NCBI GenBank assembly: GCA_003508565.1
Contig: DNUI01000248.1
Coordinates: 1-13,110 of the forward strand
Reading direction: 5' to 3'
Origin: Syntrophaceae bacterium
GTDB lineage: Bacteria > Desulfobacterota > Syntrophia > Syntrophales > UBA2185
Length of the DNA stretch: 13,110 nt
Shown here piece by piece: positions 6,373 to 13,110 of this stretch. The number at the start of each line of letters is the position of its first letter. The first letter of the stretch is position 1. Position numbers and translations under genes: made by a program. The notes below the pieces were generated by a model. It searched no databases, was not told the origin of the DNA, and was given only the letters and a program-made list of their open reading frames with translations.

Positions 6373-7947
6373 ATGGATTATTTCAAGATTTTGAACCTAA
6401 AAAAGGAACCTTTTTCCAACTCACCGGAACCGGAGTTTTTCTATCAGTCCGTCAAGCACCTTGGGTGTCTGCAGAAGCTGGAACTTGCCATAAGGTTGCG
6501 CCGGGGGCTGAGTGTCGTTGTCGGTGATGTGGGGACAGGGAAAACTACCCTGTGCCGTCAATTAATCCTTAAGTTTGCCGATTCAGAAGAAGACCGCAAC
6601 CAGATTGAAACCCATCTGCTTCTGGATCCATCTTTTACGAATCCCCTCGAGTTTTTATCCACTGTGGCCATTACCTTCGGTGTATCCGGTGCCGCCATAA
6701 ATGTCAGCGAATGGCAGTTAAAAGAGAATATCAAGAATTATCTTTTTAAGAAGGGCATTGAAGAGGGGAAGATTGTCGTTCTGATCGTTGATGAGGGTCA
6801 AAAGCTTCCGGATTTTTGTATGGAGATACTCCGCGAATTTCTTAATTATGAAACAAATGAATATAAATTACTCCAGATTGTGATATTTGCCCAGAGTGAG
6901 TTTGAGCGGATTTTAAAAGAACATAGATATTTCGCCGATCGCGTCAACTTCTACTATCTTCTTAAGCCTCTCAATTTTCGCGAGACCCGGGGTATGGTAA
7001 AATTCCGCCTCGAGAAGGCCGGTGATAAAGTCAGCACCCCTTCACTCTTTACATTTTTGGGGTTATGGGCGTTATATCTCGCTACAGGCGGCTATCCACG
7101 AAAGATTGTCACCCTTTGCCATCAAGTGATCCTGGCATTGATCATTCAAAACAGATCAAGGGCAGGGTGGTTTCTTGTTCGATCTTGCTCTCGCAGGGTG
7201 TCCGCCGGTCGCCGAAATGCACTTACATGGGTGCCTGTAACTTCTCTGGCAATTGTGTTGATTTTTCTGGCACTTGTGGGATTGTACCCTGAGAGAATAT
7301 TGGGGATCAAACCCGTCAATGAGTCATCCGGTGTTGTGAGAACACAGGAAATAGCGTCACCGATTCAAAACGTCTCAAGCAATCCGGCACCGACTTCACA
7401 AAAACCTGTAATAGAAGCGGTGGCAACACCACACACTGTGATACAGACGTCACAAAAGCCGGTGCCTGGCATATTAGGCAAGCTGGAGATGAAAAAGGGA
7501 AGAACAGTATGGTGGATGCTCAATGATTTTTACGGAGACTTTGACAGAGGGAAGTTGAGAGCGGTGTCTCTGGCGAATCCGCACATTAAAAATCTCAGTC
7601 GGGTGAAGGCTGGTGAGAGAGTCACGCTGCCGGCCATCCCCGCGAAATCGAATCCATTTCCTTCGGGGAAGTTCTGGGTACAATTGGCAAGTGGCGAAAA
7701 CATTGACGAGATGTATGAATTATACAAGCATCATGAAACGACGGTGCGAACTGTGAGATTTCTTCCATACTGGAATGGCCGAGAGGGGCTTGTATTTTCG
7801 ATATTTTTAAAGGATGGCTATCCTGATATGCAAACAGCTCTGGCCGAAATGCAAAAGCTGCCTCATCCGATTTCCGATAAGGCAAAAGTTTCAGCAAATT
7901 TTAGTGAGGATACAATCTTCTTTACCGAAGGCAGGATAGGGGAGTAA
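6373..7947 (+). CDS. ExeA/MshM-like AAA ATPase with membrane helix and LysM/SPOR-like periplasmic part
   Basis: The N-terminus MDYFKILNLKKEPFSNSPEPEF matches the start of the ExeA/GspA family, so ATG 6373 (AGGCAGG upstream) is preferred over GTG 6346, which overlaps the secretin stop. The AAA domain has Walker A GDVGTGKTT (51-59) and Walker B with DEGQ (about 138-143). A transmembrane helix lies at about 286-308, then a Pro/Thr/Ser-rich linker. Residues about 370-418 look like a LysM repeat (GRTVWWMLNDFYG, then VSLANPHIKN and AGERVTLP). Residues about 433-510 (KFWVQLASGE onward) look SPOR-like. ExeA normally carries a PG_binding_1 domain outside the membrane and helps seat the secretin in the cell wall; here a different wall-binding set takes that place. 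MshM itself is shorter, and no MshN-like gene follows. The AAA call is firm; LysM is probable and SPOR tentative. Confidence 0.88.
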   Translation: MDYFKILNLKKEPFSNSPEPEFFYQSVKHLGCLQKLELAIRLRRGLSVVVGDVGTGKTTLCRQLILKFADSEEDRNQIETHLLLDPSFTNPLEFLSTVAITFGVSGAAINVSEWQLKENIKNYLFKKGIEEGKIVVLIVDEGQKLPDFCMEILREFLNYETNEYKLLQIVIFAQSEFERILKEHRYFADRVNFYYLLKPLNFRETRGMVKFRLEKAGDKVSTPSLFTFLGLWALYLATGGYPRKIVTLCHQVILALIIQNRSRAGWFLVRSCSRRVSAGRRNALTWVPVTSLAIVLIFLALVGLYPERILGIKPVNESSGVVRTQEIASPIQNVSSNPAPTSQKPVIEAVATPHTVIQTSQKPVPGILGKLEMKKGRTVWWMLNDFYGDFDRGKLRAVSLANPHIKNLSRVKAGERVTLPAIPAKSNPFPSGKFWVQLASGENIDEMYELYKHHETTVRTVRFLPYWNGREGLVFSIFLKDGYPDMQTALAEMQKLPHPISDKAKVSANFSEDTIFFTEGRIGE

Positions 7948-7952
7948 AAAAA

Positions 7953-9656
7953 GTGGTCGCACGAAAAAAATTAGGGCAGATGCTTATCGATGAAAATCTG
8001 CTGACAGAAGAACAGCTCAGTAAAGCACTTGCCGAGCAGCAAAGGGCTGGTCTGAAGCTGGGTCAGTACCTTATTCGGCATGGGTTTGTAAGTGAACAAC
8101 AATTAGTTGATGTGTTGGGCAGACAGTTAAAACTAAGAAAATATCACCCTGATATATTTCCTTTCAATATTGAACTATCAAAGTTGATTCCTATAGAATA
8201 TGCCCAGAAGTATCAGATTGCGCCCTTGGTGAGGAAGGGACGTCTTTTGACAATTGCCATTACAGATCCGCTTGATATCAATGCCCTGGACGTTATAGAA
8301 ATGTTGACAAATTGTGAAGTAGAGGCTGTGGTGTGTGCGGAGCGTGAATTAAATCAATTAATAAGCAGTCTCTATGGTATTCAGTCCGGACTGGGTGGTG
8401 TCCTGGAAAGTATTGATATTGAAGCCCAGCCCGTGAAGGAAAAGGATGAGGATGAGGCCGCTGACATTCAGTTAGCGTCACTTCAGAATATGGCGGGAGA
8501 GGCGCCTATTGTCAGGCTTGCGAACTCTATTTTTGCTCAAGCCGTTCGCGAAGGCGCCAGTGATGTCCACATCAGTCCCCAGAAGAACAGTATTCAGGTA
8601 CGGTTTCGCATAGACGGTAAGCTGCATGAAGTGCCGTCGCCTCCCAAAAGTTTGTTTTTGCCGATCATTGCCAGAATAAAGATTCTTGCCAATATGGATA
8701 TTACAATAACAAGAATTCCTCAGGACGGGCGCTTTACTCTCAAAATGGAAAAGAAAGAAATAAACGTCCGTGTCTCTTCCATACCCACTATTTACGGAGA
8801 GAACATTGTCCTGCGATTACTGGATACGGGCGCAGGCGTTTACTCTCTGGATCGCCTTGGAATGGTTAAGGCAGACATTGAAAGACTCAGGTCTATCATT
8901 CAGAAACCTTACGGGATGATTTTAAGTACGGGGCCGACTGGATCGGGCAAGAGCACGAGTATCTATGCGATCTTGAGTGAACTAAACCGGCCGGACAGCA
9001 ATATCATGACCCTCGAAGATCCCGTAGAATACAGGATCGAAAATATCAGACAAATACAGCTCAACAGGAAAGCGGGGATGACGTTTGCCGGGGGTCTTAG
9101 GTCTATACTTCGTCAGGACCCTGATATTATTATGGTGGGAGAAATTCGTGATGCTGAGACAGCCGCCATCGCAGTACAAGCGGCACAAACGGGCCATAGG
9201 GTGTTAAGCACTGTGCATACCAATGATGCCGTGGGGGCCATTACGAGGTTTCTTGATATGGGTATTGAGCCTTTTCTCCTCGCCTCAACCCTCTTGGTTT
9301 CTATTGCACAGCGATTGGTCAGAACGGTTTGTCCCTATTGCAGAGAGCCGTATAACCCCCCGGAGAAGATACTTGCTTCATGGGGCTTGGAAAATTGGGA
9401 TTTTGCGAATTTTCAGCGCGGCAGAGGCTGCAATCAATGTTTGAGTACCGGGTATAAGGGGAGAACGGGGTTATTTGAGGTTCTCGTGAATGATGAGATG
9501 ATTCAGGATTTGATAATGAAGAAAAAATCGGCTCATGAGATTACGCGCAAAGCTATTGATGCGGGTAATTTAAAAACGCTGAAATACGATGCGGGTAATA
9601 AAGTGCTTCGGGGGATCACAACCCTTGAAGAAGCAGGCTCAGCGGTAATGATGTAA
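7953..9656 (+). CDS. MshE/PilB/GspE-type pilus assembly ATPase with MshEN domain
   Basis: The 567-residue product is a full-length extension ATPase. The N-terminus holds two MshEN-type 24-residue motifs, K6 to Q29 and K35 to Q58, with the usual 5-residue gap; in MshE this region binds c-di-GMP. Both motifs have Lys for the leading Arg of RLG, and the first has Asn15 in the conserved Gly place. A T2SSE_N-like part follows, then the motor. The motor has Walker A GPTGSGKS (327-334), the Asp box around TLEDPVEYR, Walker B DPDIIMVGEIRD (389-400) and the His box GHRVLSTVHTND. A tetracysteine zinc site is present (C460/C463 and C493/C496), a mark of PilB/GspE rather than PilT. The start is GTG 7953 with GGGGAG upstream, 5 bases after the previous stop. 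It powers subunit insertion with the platform protein encoded next. Confidence 0.95.
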   Translation: MVARKKLGQMLIDENLLTEEQLSKALAEQQRAGLKLGQYLIRHGFVSEQQLVDVLGRQLKLRKYHPDIFPFNIELSKLIPIEYAQKYQIAPLVRKGRLLTIAITDPLDINALDVIEMLTNCEVEAVVCAERELNQLISSLYGIQSGLGGVLESIDIEAQPVKEKDEDEAADIQLASLQNMAGEAPIVRLANSIFAQAVREGASDVHISPQKNSIQVRFRIDGKLHEVPSPPKSLFLPIIARIKILANMDITITRIPQDGRFTLKMEKKEINVRVSSIPTIYGENIVLRLLDTGAGVYSLDRLGMVKADIERLRSIIQKPYGMILSTGPTGSGKSTSIYAILSELNRPDSNIMTLEDPVEYRIENIRQIQLNRKAGMTFAGGLRSILRQDPDIIMVGEIRDAETAAIAVQAAQTGHRVLSTVHTNDAVGAITRFLDMGIEPFLLASTLLVSIAQRLVRTVCPYCREPYNPPEKILASWGLENWDFANFQRGRGCNQCLSTGYKGRTGLFEVLVNDEMIQDLIMKKKSAHEITRKAIDAGNLKTLKYDAGNKVLRGITTLEEAGSAVMM

Positions 9657-9686
9657 AGCAAAATCGGGGAGCAGAGAGGTATTATC

Positions 9687-10910
9687 GTGCCGACTTATAC
9701 CTATCAAGCGATAAATGAACGGGGGGCAATTATCACCGGCAATATCGAGGCCGATTCTCCCGATAATGCTGCCAATATGCTGGCAGAAAGGGGGTATATT
9801 CCTTCAAAAGTAAAGGAGAAAGGATCTGGTTTCAGCTCAGACCGGTGGTTAGCAATTCGCCAGAAAATGAGCCCCGTAAAGATTACGGATCTTATCCTTT
9901 TTACAAAACAGTTTCGCTCGCTTTTCAAAGCGGGAGTTCCACTCGTCAGAGCTTTTCAAGTGTTAGAGGCGCAAACGCCGGATCAAGCCCTGAAAAAGGC
10001 TATTGCCTCAATGGTGCAGAGTATCAAACAGGGCTCAACGCTAACGGCGGCCATGGATAAACACGAGGCCATTTTTTCTCCTCTCTATCGCAGTATGATA
10101 AAAGCCGGGGAAATCAGCGGGACTCTGCCTGAAGCTCTTACGCGTCTTATTTATATTATAGAACACGAGTCTAAGATAAAATCGGATATAAAATCGGCAT
10201 TACAATATCCCGTTATTGTGACTATTGCCCTTACCATTGCCTTCTTTGTACTGCTTACCTTTGTGGTGCCGAAGTTTGCAGCCATGTTCTCCAGGGTGGG
10301 CATTGATCTTCCTCTGCCGACCAAAATCGCAATACATCTCTATCAATTCCTGTCGAATTACTGGTATCTGTTCATTGGCGGTGTGGTGGCATTAATAGTC
10401 GGTTTAAAAATGTATTTCAAGACTGAACAGGGGCAATATATGAAAGACCTGCTTATTTTACGCTTGCCGATCCTCGGCCCTTTGTTTATCAAAGCAGCCA
10501 TGTCGCGCTTTGCAAGTATTTTTGGAATATTGCAATCGAGCGGGGTGCCTGTAATGAGCGCTATGAAGGTACTTTCAGGTGTGATTGGGAACAATGCAAT
10601 TTCCCGTGAATTTGATCGTGTAAGGGACCAGATGCAGGAAGGTCGAGGCATCGCAGCGCCTCTCGGTTCGGCAAAACATTTCCCTCCCATGGTAGTTGAT
10701 ATGGTTGCCATAGGTGAAGAAACAGGCAACATTGAAGAAATGCTCCAGCAAGTAACACTTCATTATGATGATGAAGTTGGTTATGCCGTGAAACGTTTAT
10801 CCGATCTTATCGGTCCTGTTCTGGTAGTCGGTCTTGCGGCTGTTGTCGGGTTTTTCGCCCTCGCGATATTTTTGCCAATGTGGGATTTAACAAAGATGGC
10901 TCAGCACTGA
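9687..10910 (+). CDS. MshG/PilC/GspF-type inner-membrane platform protein
   Basis: The 407-residue product has the usual family length and layout. It has a short N-terminal cytoplasmic part (TYTYQAINERGAIITGNIEA), then two T2SSF repeats. The first contains FTKQFRSLFKAGVPLVRAFQ and the second RFASIFGILQSSGVPVMSAMK. Transmembrane helices are at about 174-196, 225-243 and 374-399, and the C-terminal LPMWDL signature is present. PilC-type proteins sit at the centre of the machine in the inner membrane and turn under the hexameric ATPase to insert pilins. The start is GTG 9687 with AGAGAGG 7 bases upstream, giving the common MPTYTYQA beginning. It follows the ATPase gene by 30 bases and is the last assembly gene before the regulator. 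Confidence 0.95.
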   Translation: MPTYTYQAINERGAIITGNIEADSPDNAANMLAERGYIPSKVKEKGSGFSSDRWLAIRQKMSPVKITDLILFTKQFRSLFKAGVPLVRAFQVLEAQTPDQALKKAIASMVQSIKQGSTLTAAMDKHEAIFSPLYRSMIKAGEISGTLPEALTRLIYIIEHESKIKSDIKSALQYPVIVTIALTIAFFVLLTFVVPKFAAMFSRVGIDLPLPTKIAIHLYQFLSNYWYLFIGGVVALIVGLKMYFKTEQGQYMKDLLILRLPILGPLFIKAAMSRFASIFGILQSSGVPVMSAMKVLSGVIGNNAISREFDRVRDQMQEGRGIAAPLGSAKHFPPMVVDMVAIGEETGNIEEMLQQVTLHYDDEVGYAVKRLSDLIGPVLVVGLAAVVGFFALAIFLPMWDLTKMAQH

Positions 10911-10913
10911 AAG

Positions 10914-12242
10914 ATGAAAAAAAAATATATTCCCATAAGCTTATATTTCCTAATTCCCTTTACCTTGAGTGGATTGTCCCTCCTTTGGGTAATTCTGACT
11001 GACCGCATGATCCATTCATACGGAAAATTTATGACCGATTCGTGGTCATTTGCGCTATGGGGGATGGCGGTAGTTCTTTCCTCGTATCTCATAAGCCTTC
11101 TTATCATATGGGTTGTACTGAGGCCGGTAACGAAGTTTGTGAAGACGGCGGAGAATCTTCCCGTATATCCAAGAAAAATGGATGAAGAAGTAAAGGCAAA
11201 GGACGACATAGAGCGATTCGAAAGGGTTTTTGACCAGATAACGACGATTTTAACGAAAGTCGAGGCGAAAGAACTATTTCCAGGTATTATTGGCCAGAGC
11301 AGGATCATACGGGGGGTGTTTACGCAAATAATCAAAGTTGCCCCAACTGACTCGACAGTGCTCATTTTAGGCGAAAGCGGAACGGGAAAGGAACTTGTTG
11401 CCACGGGAGTTTATGAACACAGTCTTCGCGAAGGGAAGCCGTTTATTAAAATTAATTGTGTGGCCATTCCGGAAAACCTTCTGGAAAGTGAACTGTTCGG
11501 TCATGAAAAGGGGGCATTTACGGGCGCGATTTCTCAAAAAATCGGAAAGTTTGAAATGGCACATGGTGGAACGATATTTTTGGATGAAATCGGTGACATG
11601 CCTCTCACAACACAGGCCAAGTTGCTTCGTGTACTACAAGAGAAGGAGTTTGAAAGGGTTGGGGGTACCAAAACAATCAAGGTGGACGTTCGCTTTATCA
11701 TTGCAACCAATAAAAACCTTTTAGAAATGGTCAAGCAGGGTCAATTCCGGGAGGACCTCTACTACCGCATAAATGTGTTTTCTATCAATTTGCCCCCGCT
11801 AAGAGAGCGACGGGAAGACATTCCCTACCTTGTGGATCATTTTCTCAGTAAAAATTCAAAGGAAGTGAAAATTTCACCACTCGCCCTTCAGATTATCGCG
11901 GGGTATTCGTGGCCAGGCAATATACGAGAACTGCAAAACGTAATAGAAAGGGCAGCGGTGCTCACGGAAACGGGACTAATCGAACCTGCTCATCTCCCAC
12001 TACATGTCGCAGGAGTCATTACAGCGGAATCGTTACATCATGATCAGCCCATTGAATCTCTCACCGTTGACGATCGACTGGATGAAATTGAAAAGGGTTT
12101 GATTATCGAAGCCCTGACACGCACAGGTGGAGTTCAGGTAAAAGCTGCAGAGATACTTGGAATAAACCAGAGAAGTCTCTGGCATCGGATTAAGAAACAT
12201 GGAATAGATACAGAGTCTTTTAAGAATCTACAAAAAATGTAG
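10914..12242 (+). CDS. Membrane-anchored HAMP-linked sigma-54-dependent activator
   Basis: The 442-residue product has two transmembrane helices (about 8-28 and 44-69) with only about 15 residues between them. A HAMP linker follows (about 70-118, VLRPVTKFVKTAE then KDDIERFERVFDQITTIL). A complete bacterial enhancer-binding AAA+ domain comes next: Walker A GESGTGKE (153-160), the sigma-54 contact loop GAFTGA (200-205), Walker B GTIFLDEIG (219-227) and REDLYYRINV with the arginine fingers. The C-terminal Fis-type helix-turn-helix is at about 404-431 (GGVQVKAAEILGINQRSLWHR). There is no receiver, GAF or PAS domain and no histidine-kinase gene nearby. Input therefore probably comes through the membrane and HAMP helices. 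It starts 3 bases after the platform gene, with a weak ribosome site, suggesting translational coupling. The downstream pilin promoter is of the sigma-54 type, so that pilin is the likely target. Confidence 0.93.
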   Translation: MKKKYIPISLYFLIPFTLSGLSLLWVILTDRMIHSYGKFMTDSWSFALWGMAVVLSSYLISLLIIWVVLRPVTKFVKTAENLPVYPRKMDEEVKAKDDIERFERVFDQITTILTKVEAKELFPGIIGQSRIIRGVFTQIIKVAPTDSTVLILGESGTGKELVATGVYEHSLREGKPFIKINCVAIPENLLESELFGHEKGAFTGAISQKIGKFEMAHGGTIFLDEIGDMPLTTQAKLLRVLQEKEFERVGGTKTIKVDVRFIIATNKNLLEMVKQGQFREDLYYRINVFSINLPPLRERREDIPYLVDHFLSKNSKEVKISPLALQIIAGYSWPGNIRELQNVIERAAVLTETGLIEPAHLPLHVAGVITAESLHHDQPIESLTVDDRLDEIEKGLIIEALTRTGGVQVKAAEILGINQRSLWHRIKKHGIDTESFKNLQKM

Positions 12243-12301
12243 ATTAACCACCAATCTTTGTAGTGCCAACGAACTCACGGGTATGGGTACTATTACGATT
12301 A

Positions 12302-12320
12302 TTACATTCGACAAATGTAA
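12302..12320. promoter_or_regulatory. Inverted repeat, candidate activator (upstream activating) site 1
   Basis: TTACATT-CGACA-AATGTAA is a perfect inverted repeat with 7-bp arms and a 5-base spacer. Its centre lies about 100 bases upstream of the -24 GG, in the range where enhancer-binding proteins usually bind. The activator gene is immediately upstream. Binding by that protein is inference. Confidence 0.5.
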
Positions 12321-12324
12321 ATCT

Positions 12325-12335
12325 ATGTTATACAT
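12325..12335. promoter_or_regulatory. Short inverted repeat, candidate activator site 2
   Basis: ATGT-TAT-ACAT repeats the half-site letters of the inverted repeat just upstream; the two ATGT cores begin 10 bases apart (12315 and 12325), about one helical turn. TACATT occurs at both 12303 and 12331. This could be a second, weaker operator for the same dimeric activator. Confidence 0.35.
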
Positions 12336-12408
12336 TTAATAAATTTAGTCATTTAGCTATTTTAGATTGCTTCTGTTGTTATAATTTATTATGGCTATTG
12401 TGAATAAA

Positions 12409-12424
12409 TGGCATAAATGATGCT
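12409..12424 (+). promoter_or_regulatory. Sigma-54 (-24/-12) promoter of the pilin gene
   Basis: TGGCATAAATGATGC matches the TGGCAC-N5-TTGC consensus with exact GG-N10-GC spacing (GG 12410-12411, GC 12422-12423). Differences from the consensus are few: C to T after TGGCA, and A for T before TGC. Transcription would begin near 12435, leaving a leader of about 54 bases before ATG 12489. A sigma-54 activator gene directly upstream supports the call. Confidence 0.75.
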
Positions 12425-12488
12425 TATTTATTATGCAAACAGAAGAAAGCTAAAAGGAAAGAAATAATAAATTTCCGGGGGTCTTACG

Positions 12489-12944
12489 ATGAAAACAATG
12501 AGCATTATACGCAGCCAGAGGGGTTTCACCCTGATCGAAATTATCGCTGTCCTTGTCATCCTGGGTATTTTGGCAGCAGTGGCCATACCGAAGTATCTTG
12601 ATATGCGTTCGGAAGCGGTGTATAAATCAGCCCAAGCGGCCAATATGGAGATGAATGCCCGTGAGCGTCTGAAACTGGCGGAATGGAAATTAAACGACGG
12701 CACAGGCTTGTATCCGGCGCCTGGGGGAGCTCCCGTCAATTGTGGTCCTACAAATCCCATATGTCCTAGCCCCGTTACAAAAACGATTCAACCCGTTGAC
12801 ACGATATTGAGTCCGGATTGGAATCAAGGTGCGGCGATTACATCCGGAACCTCTTTTCCACATGCGGGAAAAACAGTTACATTTACCAGAACACCGCAAC
12901 CGAATGACGGCGAGCCGGCATCATGGACGGTAACCGTTAGTTAG
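12489..12944 (+). CDS. Type IV prepilin (MshA/PilA-like major pilin candidate)
   Basis: The 151-residue product begins with a short basic leader (12 residues, ending RSQRG) and the class III signal G|FTLIE, cut after Gly12. Phe is then residue 1 and Glu is residue 5 of the mature 139-residue protein. The hydrophobic helix continues as IIAVLVILGILAAVAIPKYLD, with the helix-breaking Pro typical of type IVa pilins. The globular part holds one cysteine pair, C85 and C92 (CGPTNPIC), a small loop in mid-protein rather than near the C-terminus. The end is beta-rich with repeated Thr. ATG 12489 has GGGGGT 6 bases upstream; ATG 12498 is the alternative. It is the only pilin in the window, has its own sigma-54 promoter, and is presumably the main fibre subunit of the upstream machine. 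Confidence 0.93.
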   Translation: MKTMSIIRSQRGFTLIEIIAVLVILGILAAVAIPKYLDMRSEAVYKSAQAANMEMNARERLKLAEWKLNDGTGLYPAPGGAPVNCGPTNPICPSPVTKTIQPVDTILSPDWNQGAAITSGTSFPHAGKTVTFTRTPQPNDGEPASWTVTVS

Positions 12945-13053
12945 TGTATTTAGGAATGTCATATCAATAGTATTTTAGCATAATATACTGATATGTTTGT
13001 AAATAATGGATCTAATAAAGCAGATATAGTGTAACAACGCGTGTTGATATTAA

Positions 13054-13091
13054 AACAATAAGGGGAATCAATTTTGATTCCCCTTATTGTT
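13054..13091. terminator. Long hairpin after the pilin, probable bidirectional terminator
   Basis: An 18-bp perfect stem (13054-13071 with 13074-13091, core AAGGGGAATCAA/TTGATTCCCCTT) closes on a TT loop. The tract after the GC-rich part reads TTATTGTT on the + strand, and the opposite strand reads TTATTGTTTTA, so either direction could terminate. It is about 110 bases after the pilin stop and would end the pilin transcript. Confidence 0.7.
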
Positions 13092-13110
13092 GTGCGCCCG
13101 GCAGGGCGCA
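13092..13110 (+). mobile_element. Possible 5' end of a group II intron, cut by the window edge
   Basis: GTGCGCCC at 13092 equals, from memory, the first eight bases of the Ll.LtrB group II intron. It continues as GGCAGGGCGCA, making a 7-bp hairpin (TGCGCCC/GGGCGCA) like the first stem of intron domain I. It abuts the pilin terminator hairpin exactly; insertion just after terminator hairpins is known for some bacterial group II introns (class C). Only 19 bases are visible, so it could instead be a second hairpin or a REP-like repeat. Confidence 0.3.

Noticed and set aside
12241..12257. AGATT/AATCT hairpin as a terminator after the activator gene
   Set aside because: Only five base pairs, two of them overlapping the stop codon, and a short T run; read-through into the pilin cannot be excluded.
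12344..12365. Three TTTAG units at 8-9 base spacing as tandem operator repeats
   Set aside because: Five-base AT-rich words in a low-complexity stretch; spacing is irregular and there is no dyad.

Overview
The window holds a single-direction (+ strand) chromosomal block from a Gram-negative bacterium of moderate-to-low GC. Its core is a co-directional operon for a type IV pilus / pseudopilus assembly machine. The gene order is PilM-PilN-like fusion, PilO-like, PilP/MshK-like, lipoprotein secretin, ExeA/MshM-like ATPase, MshE-like assembly ATPase, MshG/PilC-like platform protein. This order follows the MSHA pilus scheme (mshI-J-K-L-M-E-G). An outer-membrane secretin, sigma-54 control and the gene set suggest a proteobacterium in the wide sense, most likely a deltaproteobacterium (Desulfobacterota) or relative. 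That placement is inference; no marker gene here fixes it.

Layout: 1-563 is the 3' part of an alpha/beta-hydrolase gene. 754-911 holds tRNA-Gly(GCC) and tRNA-Cys(GCA) in tandem, with a sigma-70-like promoter before and an intrinsic terminator after. 957-1434 is an AT-rich gap with no convincing gene. 1435-1698 is an 87-residue MerR/excisionase-type helix-turn-helix protein. 1733-10910 is the seven-gene assembly operon, tightly packed, with several TTG and GTG starts. 10914-12242, only 3 bases after the platform gene, encodes a membrane-anchored sigma-54 activator (two transmembrane helices, HAMP, AAA+ with GAFTGA, Fis-type helix-turn-helix). 12243-12488 is a regulatory gap with a well-spaced -24/-12 promoter and, about 100 bp upstream of it, inverted repeats that look like activator sites. 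12489-12944 encodes one type IV prepilin. The window ends in a long terminator-like hairpin, immediately followed by bases that resemble the 5' end of a group II intron.

How the parts may work together (inference): the operon builds the envelope-spanning machine. The fused PilM-PilN, PilO and PilP proteins form the inner-membrane alignment complex leading to the secretin. The ExeA-like protein carries LysM-like and SPOR-like parts outside the membrane and could seat the secretin in peptidoglycan. The MshE-like ATPase has a variant c-di-GMP-binding (MshEN) region and would power assembly. The HAMP-linked sigma-54 activator would sense an envelope or membrane state and switch on the major pilin from its own -24/-12 promoter, separating the cheap standing machine from the costly pilin. 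No retraction ATPase (PilT), prepilin peptidase or minor pilin is seen in this window.
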